NCBI RefSeq assembly: GCF_017874715.1
Contig: NZ_JAGGLR010000044.1
Coordinates: 1-62,696, forward strand
From: Streptomyces iranensis
GTDB lineage: Bacteria > Actinomycetota > Actinomycetes > Streptomycetales > Streptomycetaceae
Length of the DNA: 62,696 nt
Reading direction: 5' to 3'
Numbering within the stretch: position 1 is the first letter of the stretch; each line of letters starts with the position of its first letter. Both the position numbers and the translations under genes were made by a program. The notes below the pieces were generated by a model. That model was not told where the DNA came from. It made no database searches and saw only the letters and a program-made list of their open reading frames with translations. Shown piece after piece: positions 58,867 through 62,696 of the stretch.

Positions 58867-59634
58867 TCACTTCGGCGCGCGGCCGGTTGAGCTGCTAGGG
58901 CTGCATCCCGGGGCGACCCGGTGGATCGCCAGCGCGTCCAAGCGGTGCATCCTCGTGTCGGAGGGAGCGCACACCAGATGTCCGGCTGCGGACGGAGGAC
59001 TGGGCAGCGGGTGCTCGCCGCGCAGCGCGGCCTCGACGAACCGGCGCAGCCGTTCGGCACATCTACGGTAGAACCGCAGCTGGGTGCGGCGGCCGAACAC
59101 GCGCCAGCCGAGGAGGGTGATCCGATCCAGAGTCGGGGCGCCCTGCGAATGGCATGAGACCACGAACAGCACCTCGCCGGAGTCCTGCCGCTTTACGACC
59201 TCGTAGGTGACCTGGCCGCGTTCCAGGTGGCCCTGGAGGGTCTCGTAGGCCCATCCCCAGACGCGGTCGGTTTCGTCGCGGGTCTCGTCCACCACCTTGG
59301 TGACGCGCACGCCGCAGTAGAAAAGCATGCCGTGGAAACGCGCCTCGAGCAGCATGTCGCGACCCAGCAGGGGTGCGGCCGGGTCATAGAGCGCTCGCAC
59401 GATCTCCGGCGGTGAGAACTCGTAAGCGCGGACTAGGCGGCAGGCCTGTTCCCATGGGCCTCCTGACTCCGGCGGACCCGGTCGCTCCTTGCCTATCGCG
59501 GTGCGGTGGACGTCGATGTTCCAGGACGGTCGGCGTACCTCGTCGACCGAGTAGTTCACGCCCGCGTCCGCGAGACGCCGCCACACGCGTACGGCGTCGA
59601 GCCGTCCGAAGATCCAGTCACCCAAGGAGGTCAC
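58867..59634 (-). CDS. DUF1990-like protein
   Basis: 255 residues from GTG 59634. The conserved region (about 75-215) includes GMLFYCGVRVTKVVDE, WGWAYETLQGHLERGQVTYEV, FVVSCHSQGAPTLDRI and the helix TQLRFYRRCAERLRRFVEAAL, characteristic of DUF1990 (UPF0548-like) proteins of unknown function. The last ~35 residues are variable. It overlaps the small membrane protein gene upstream by 17 bp. A related protein is encoded on the other side of the divergent promoter. The family is common near light- or stress-related loci in actinomycetes; that link is an inference. Confidence 0.72.
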   Translation of the reverse strand: MTSLGDWIFGRLDAVRVWRRLADAGVNYSVDEVRRPSWNIDVHRTAIGKERPGPPESGGPWEQACRLVRAYEFSPPEIVRALYDPAAPLLGRDMLLEARFHGMLFYCGVRVTKVVDETRDETDRVWGWAYETLQGHLERGQVTYEVVKRQDSGEVLFVVSCHSQGAPTLDRITLLGWRVFGRRTQLRFYRRCAERLRRFVEAALRGEHPLPSPPSAAGHLVCAPSDTRMHRLDALAIHRVAPGCSPSSSTGRAPK

Positions 59635-59842
59635 TCGGATTCTCGAGCGAGTCGCCGATCAGCCACAGCATCGGCGGCCACAGACCGACGAAGAGCGCGC
59701 GCCGCTCGGCGTTTCCTCGTTGCTCCTGATCGACGGTCTTCGCGCGCACCCACAACATCACGCACAGGCCGATGGTAGCGAGCGAGGCGAGGTGTAGGTG
59801 AGCACTACGCGCGCCCGCATGGCGCAGCAGCCGGACCACCAT
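59618..59842 (-). CDS. small membrane protein
   Basis: 74 residues with two predicted membrane helices (LHLASLATIGLCVMLWVRA and ALFVGLWPPMLWLIGDSL), joined by a charged loop (KTVDQEQRGNAERR). GGAGGG 6 nt before ATG 59842 makes it a convincing gene. Its end overlaps the DUF1990-like start, so they are coupled. The family is not recognised. Confidence 0.7.
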   Translation of the reverse strand: MVVRLLRHAGARSAHLHLASLATIGLCVMLWVRAKTVDQEQRGNAERRALFVGLWPPMLWLIGDSLENPSDLLG

Positions 59843-59869
59843 GAGGCCCTCCGGGGTCGCTCGTCTGTG

Positions 59870-59887
59870 TCAACATTACGATGTTGA
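59870..59887. promoter_or_regulatory. perfect inverted repeat in the divergent DUF1990 promoter
   Basis: TCAACAT (59870-59876) and ATGTTGA (59881-59887) flank TACG. The surrounding 100 bp are unusually A/T-rich (for example GGGTATACATACATT). It lies 27 bp from the leftward start and 68 bp from the rightward one, suiting an operator that controls both transcripts. Confidence 0.65.
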
Positions 59888-59955
59888 GTACCCCTCTGTC
59901 CGGGTATACATACATTGCGACGTTTAATGATATCTTGCTGACTCAAGGGCCATGG

Positions 59956-60786
59956 ATGACACGTTCGCACTGTCCTCGGATAGCCACTGTGCTCGCACGG
60001 TGGCTCCTGGGCATAGCTCTCGTCACCTGGCGCTATCTGTGGGAGACGACGCCTCTCCACCGAGGCGGCGAGTGCCGGGGTGACGAGACGGACCTTCCAC
60101 CGCGGCTGCCCCCCGAAGCCGTCGACAGCCGGGTGCAACTGGCACAGAACGGCTGCGGGCGCCTGTTCCACCGCCTCTTCCGCGTGCGCATCGCCGATGC
60201 CGACGTCGAGCCGGGCTGGCTTGTCGAATCGGTCTGCCGCGACTTCAAGCGCTTCGTGCCCTCCGAGGTGGTTGACATCCACACCAGTCAGCTCCGCGAA
60301 CACGGTCTGGATGTCGCGGACGGGCTGCTGGTCGAGATGCCAGGGCCCTGGAACGGGCCCGTCAAGGTCGTCCACCGCGACGTCGATCGCCTGCACCTGG
60401 TGACCCTGCGCGGTCATATGGAGGCCGGTCAGGTGCAGTTCCGTGCGCGAGAGGACGACGGCCTGCTGGTGTTCGAGATCGAGCTCTGGGCATGCGCCAG
60501 CACCCGCTTGGTGCGCCTTCTGTACTCCCACCTGCGCGTCGCGAAGGAGATTCAGCTGAACATGTGGGTCCGGTTCTGCCTGTCCGCCGCCGCGATGTCG
60601 GGTGGCCGACCGGTCGACGGTGTGCACATCTCCACCCGCTGGCTCGAGTCGCACGCACGGGTGCGCCCGCTGTCGTCGGCCGGGAAGCGCTCTTCGGGCG
60701 GGGCGCAAGGCCAGGAGGCACCGTCGGGAGGAGGGAGCGGTGAGCCACGCCTGAGCCGGGATCGCCCACGAAGGGACAGCCGGTGA
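59956..60786 (+). CDS. DUF1990-like protein with N-terminal hydrophobic helix
   Basis: 276 residues from ATG 59956 (AAGGG upstream); ATG 59881 is also in frame but lies inside the inverted repeat. A hydrophobic helix (IATVLARWLLGIALVTW) at the start may anchor it in the membrane. The body shares LVTLRGHMEAGQVQFRA and FEIELWACASTRLVRLLYS with the opposing DUF1990-like protein, so they are distant paralogues. The stop overlaps the SDR start (ATGG/TGA region). The last ~45 residues are low-complexity. Confidence 0.65.
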   Translation: MTRSHCPRIATVLARWLLGIALVTWRYLWETTPLHRGGECRGDETDLPPRLPPEAVDSRVQLAQNGCGRLFHRLFRVRIADADVEPGWLVESVCRDFKRFVPSEVVDIHTSQLREHGLDVADGLLVEMPGPWNGPVKVVHRDVDRLHLVTLRGHMEAGQVQFRAREDDGLLVFEIELWACASTRLVRLLYSHLRVAKEIQLNMWVRFCLSAAAMSGGRPVDGVHISTRWLESHARVRPLSSAGKRSSGGAQGQEAPSGGGSGEPRLSRDRPRRDSR

Positions 60787-61676
60787 TGGCCAGCCCGCTC
60801 CGGGACCGGACCGTAGTGATCACCGGAGCCGCGCGCGGGCTGGGCGCGGCACTGGCGCACGAACTGGCCCGGCGTGGGGCGCACCTGGCACTTCTCGGCT
60901 ATGAGGGGCCCGAACTGGATGCCTTGGCATCATCCCTGCCCACGGTGGCGCTGGCGGTCGAAGTCGACATCACCGACAACTCCGGGCTGGACGACGCGGC
61001 AGCCGAGGTCCGCGGACATCTCGGTCGGCCGTCGGCGGTCGTGGCGAACGCGGGGATCGCCGAGGGAGGCCCCTTCGCGACGTCGGACCCCATCTCATGG
61101 CGCCGTGTCATCGACGTGAACCTGACGGGAAGTGCCCACACGGCACGGGCATTTCTGCCCGATCTGACGGCGACGGCGGGCTACTTCCTACAGATCGCGT
61201 CGCTCGCGTCAATCGGAGCCACCCCGATGTTGAGCGCCTACTGTGCCTCCAAGGCGGGCGTAGAAGCCTTCGCCCACGCTCTGCAGGCCGAGGTGGCGCA
61301 CGAGGGGGTCGCGGTGGGCATCGCCTATCCCGCCTGGGCGGACACCGACATGATCCGCGAAGCCGATGGCTTCGCGGCCCTGCACGAACTGCGCGCGCGT
61401 ATGCCCCCTGGCGTCCGGAACATCCACCCGGTCGACGCGGTCGCGGCTCGCCTGGCACGTGCTGTCGAGCGCCGCAGCACCGCTGTCTACGTCCCGGCAT
61501 GGCTGCGTCTCGTCCAGCCCCTGCGCTGGGCCCTGCCGCCCGTGATAGTCCGGCTGGCCCGACACGATCTGCCCCGCTGGGACGCCGGGCGGCCGCTGAG
61601 CGCCACGGGCAGGCTGGGCGCCGGCGGACGGGCCGACCGTGCCGCGACCGCACCGGACGATGGCCGAACGGGCTGA
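60783..61676 (+). CDS. SDR-family oxidoreductase
   Basis: 297 residues (or 296 from ATG 60786). TGAARGLGAALA cofactor motif, VDITDNSG, NAGIAEGGPF, serine in QIASLASIGATP, and YCASKAGV giving Tyr-Lys; VAYPAWADTDM-type sequence follows (IAYPAWADTDMIRE). A C-terminal extension (VPAWLRLVQPLRWALPPVIVRLA) is amphipathic and may touch the membrane, as in SDRs acting on lipophilic substrates. It is co-transcribed with the DUF1990-like gene, so the two may share a lipid-like substrate. Confidence 0.85.
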   Translation: MMASPLRDRTVVITGAARGLGAALAHELARRGAHLALLGYEGPELDALASSLPTVALAVEVDITDNSGLDDAAAEVRGHLGRPSAVVANAGIAEGGPFATSDPISWRRVIDVNLTGSAHTARAFLPDLTATAGYFLQIASLASIGATPMLSAYCASKAGVEAFAHALQAEVAHEGVAVGIAYPAWADTDMIREADGFAALHELRARMPPGVRNIHPVDAVAARLARAVERRSTAVYVPAWLRLVQPLRWALPPVIVRLARHDLPRWDAGRPLSATGRLGAGGRADRAATAPDDGRTG

Positions 61677-61812
61677 TCTTACGTCTACACGAATGGGACC
61701 GGAGTGCCGCGGCGGGGGCGCCCTGGGCGGGGCGGTTCCGCGTCGCGGAACGGGCCGGAAGCCTCCACGCTGGAAGAGTGGCGTCAGACCGCCGACACAG
61801 GAGCGAAGGAGA

Positions 61813-61941
61813 GTGACCGATCGAACCGAGGCCGCGGGCCGTGCTGTGGACGCCTCGCCGGACGACCCGCGGTACCTGGTACGCAGCGAGAAGTCCGGCA
61901 GGACGGCGGTGCACAAGCCATCCGCGCTGGAGAAGAAATGA
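61813..61941 (+). CDS. small conserved-looking protein, coupled to the DUF3140 gene
   Basis: 42 residues from GTG 61813 with GAAGGAG just upstream. It is highly charged (DPRYLVRSEKSGRTAVHKP) and has no membrane helix. Its TGA overlaps the next ATG (ATGA), which strongly suggests a real, co-translated gene. The function is unknown. Confidence 0.65.
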   Translation: MTDRTEAAGRAVDASPDDPRYLVRSEKSGRTAVHKPSALEKK

Positions 61942-62279
61942 GCGACGTGGACGACGACGAACGCAAAGACGTTGGGGAGGCGTTCCGTGAGCTGGTGAAC
62001 ATGACGCCGGCCGAACTGGAGAAGTGGCTCGCCTCCGACCAGTCACGCAGCGCCGGGCAGCATCAGAGCGGAGGTGAGTCCACAGGACACGCCTCCGGCC
62101 GCCGGATCGTGGAGATCCTGCGGGCCAAGAAGGGGGACCTCTCGGACGACGACTACCGGCATATGCGCAAGGTCGTCGGCTACATCCGCCGGCATCTGGC
62201 CCAGCGGCCCCCGGGCGACGTACGGGACACCAGATGGCGGCACTCTCTGATGAACTGGGGCCACGATCCACTGGCCTGA
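61938..62279 (+). CDS. DUF3140 family protein
   Basis: 113 residues. VNMTPAELEKWLAS, ESTGHASGRRIVEIL and DDDYRHMRKVVGYIRRHLAQRP, ending SLMNWGHDP, match the DUF3140 family of small cytosolic actinobacterial/proteobacterial proteins of unknown function. ATG 61938 overlaps the preceding small gene. The pair ends before a region of gene fragments. Confidence 0.85.
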   Translation: MSDVDDDERKDVGEAFRELVNMTPAELEKWLASDQSRSAGQHQSGGESTGHASGRRIVEILRAKKGDLSDDDYRHMRKVVGYIRRHLAQRPPGDVRDTRWRHSLMNWGHDPLA

Positions 62280-62354
62280 CGGCCACCCGCCGGATCGGCA
62301 TCATGGCCGGTTCACCGGGCGGTCGGTGGCGTCCGCGGTGCCGGGTGCGGAGGG

Positions 62355-62657
62355 TTGGCGACGGCGAGCAAGAAGTCGCTCGGCAGCTATCTCAACGACC
62401 ACCTTTGTGGCGCCATTGCCGACGCCGAACGCGCCGCCCGTCTGGTGCGCGCCTCCCGGGCTGAGATGCCGCGGCGCGGAGGCGGAGAACGGCTCCTCCG
62501 TGGGGGTCTGCGATGGCTGCGTGGAAGTTGCCCGACATCAGCCCGGCGTTGCCGACGGGTCACGTCCGCTGGAGTGGTGTATCGACGGCCACTCGGTGAT
62601 TCGTTGTTGAGGCTATGCAGTGAGTTCGGTGGGCAGGTCGGGTTCGTCGGTTTCTGA
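62355..62657 (+). pseudogene. short fragment of an unrecognised gene
   Basis: The frame starts ATASKKSLGSYLNDHLCGAIADAERAARLVRAS, which looks like the N-terminal helices of a small cytosolic protein. It then turns into Arg/Gly-rich sequence typical of a wrong frame. Only the first ~35 residues seem genuine. The start (TTG 62355) is uncertain. Confidence 0.3.
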
Positions 62658-62696
62658 CTCGATCGGGTGGAGGCGGGCTTTGGCGAGGAGTTCGCG
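62613..62696 (-). CDS. C-terminus of a gene running off the right edge
   Basis: On the minus strand 27 codons (RELLAKARLHPIESETDEPD and a few more) end with TAG at 62613. The style resembles a transposase C-terminus, which would fit the fragments beside it, but the identity is not secure. Confidence 0.3.
   Translation of the reverse strand, partial: RELLAKARLHPIESETDEPDLPTELTA

Overview
The window is high-GC DNA with actinomycete codon use, GTG starts and many ATGA/GTGA gene overlaps. It also carries a crtEIBV/crtYTU-type carotenoid cluster and an hsp18/rheA-like pair with the exact RheA operator described in Streptomyces. Together these point to a Streptomyces or close relative. The number of decayed genes, insertion sequences and fragments (secretion ATPase, relaxase, NRPS, MFS) suggests an accessory region such as a chromosome arm or a large plasmid; this placement is an inference.

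Layout. 0-4.1 kb: a MerR-controlled hydrolase/SnoaL pair, an IS5-family element, a CpaF-like ATPase fragment and a decayed rve-type IS (copy A). 4.2-6.5 kb: a GAF-GAF-SpoIIE-HATPase regulatory phosphatase. 6.7-14 kb: an Lrp/AsnC regulator divergent from a fused 2-oxoacid (indolepyruvate) ferredoxin oxidoreductase, an acyl-CoA dehydrogenase, an HSD10-like SDR and a class IV aminotransferase, which reads as an amino-acid catabolic operon. 14-25.3 kb: a probable catabolic island with a C-C/ester hydrolase and its MarR, a cupin, an APC permease, an acyl-CoA-dehydrogenase-fold flavin monooxygenase, an esterase, a TetR, a flavin reductase, a GntR, a DUF1275 membrane protein and a gamma-glutamyltransferase-family enzyme. 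Three promoters here share an ATCCAAT element that may be the GntR operator. 25.4-26.8 kb: remnants of an MFS transporter, an IS3 OrfA, an XRE regulator and an SDR.

26.8-30.3 kb: an orphan C-A-T NRPS module with a serine-type specificity code, plus the tail of a lost upstream NRPS. 30.4-38.4 kb: a peptide ABC importer, a GntR regulator and a leucyl-aminopeptidase-family enzyme, a coherent peptide uptake and hydrolysis locus. 38.4-41.3 kb: MarR, SnoaL-like and SGNH-esterase genes, a truncated second MarR, and a relic of the 14-kb hydrolase. 41.5-42.5 kb: the second, oppositely oriented copy of the decayed rve-type IS. 42.7-46.9 kb: a DUF2267 protein, hsp18 with rheA, and a LysR/SDR pair. 46.9-50.0 kb: an ArsR regulator with a 19-bp-arm inverted repeat, a broken MFS exporter, a frameshifted resolvase, and FG-GAP and TrwC relaxase fragments.

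50.1-58.8 kb: the carotenoid cluster, two divergent operons (crtE-I-B-V leftward, crtY-T-U rightward) that together would make isorenieratene from prenyl diphosphates. crtT is a double-deletion remnant. crtI has an abnormal tail and crtY probably a frameshifted one. No litR/litS-type regulator lies next to it. 58.8-61.7 kb: two divergent DUF1990-like genes, a small membrane protein and an SDR around a perfect inverted repeat. 61.8-62.7 kb: a small protein, a DUF3140 protein and gene fragments at the edge. No rRNA, tRNA or CRISPR array was seen.
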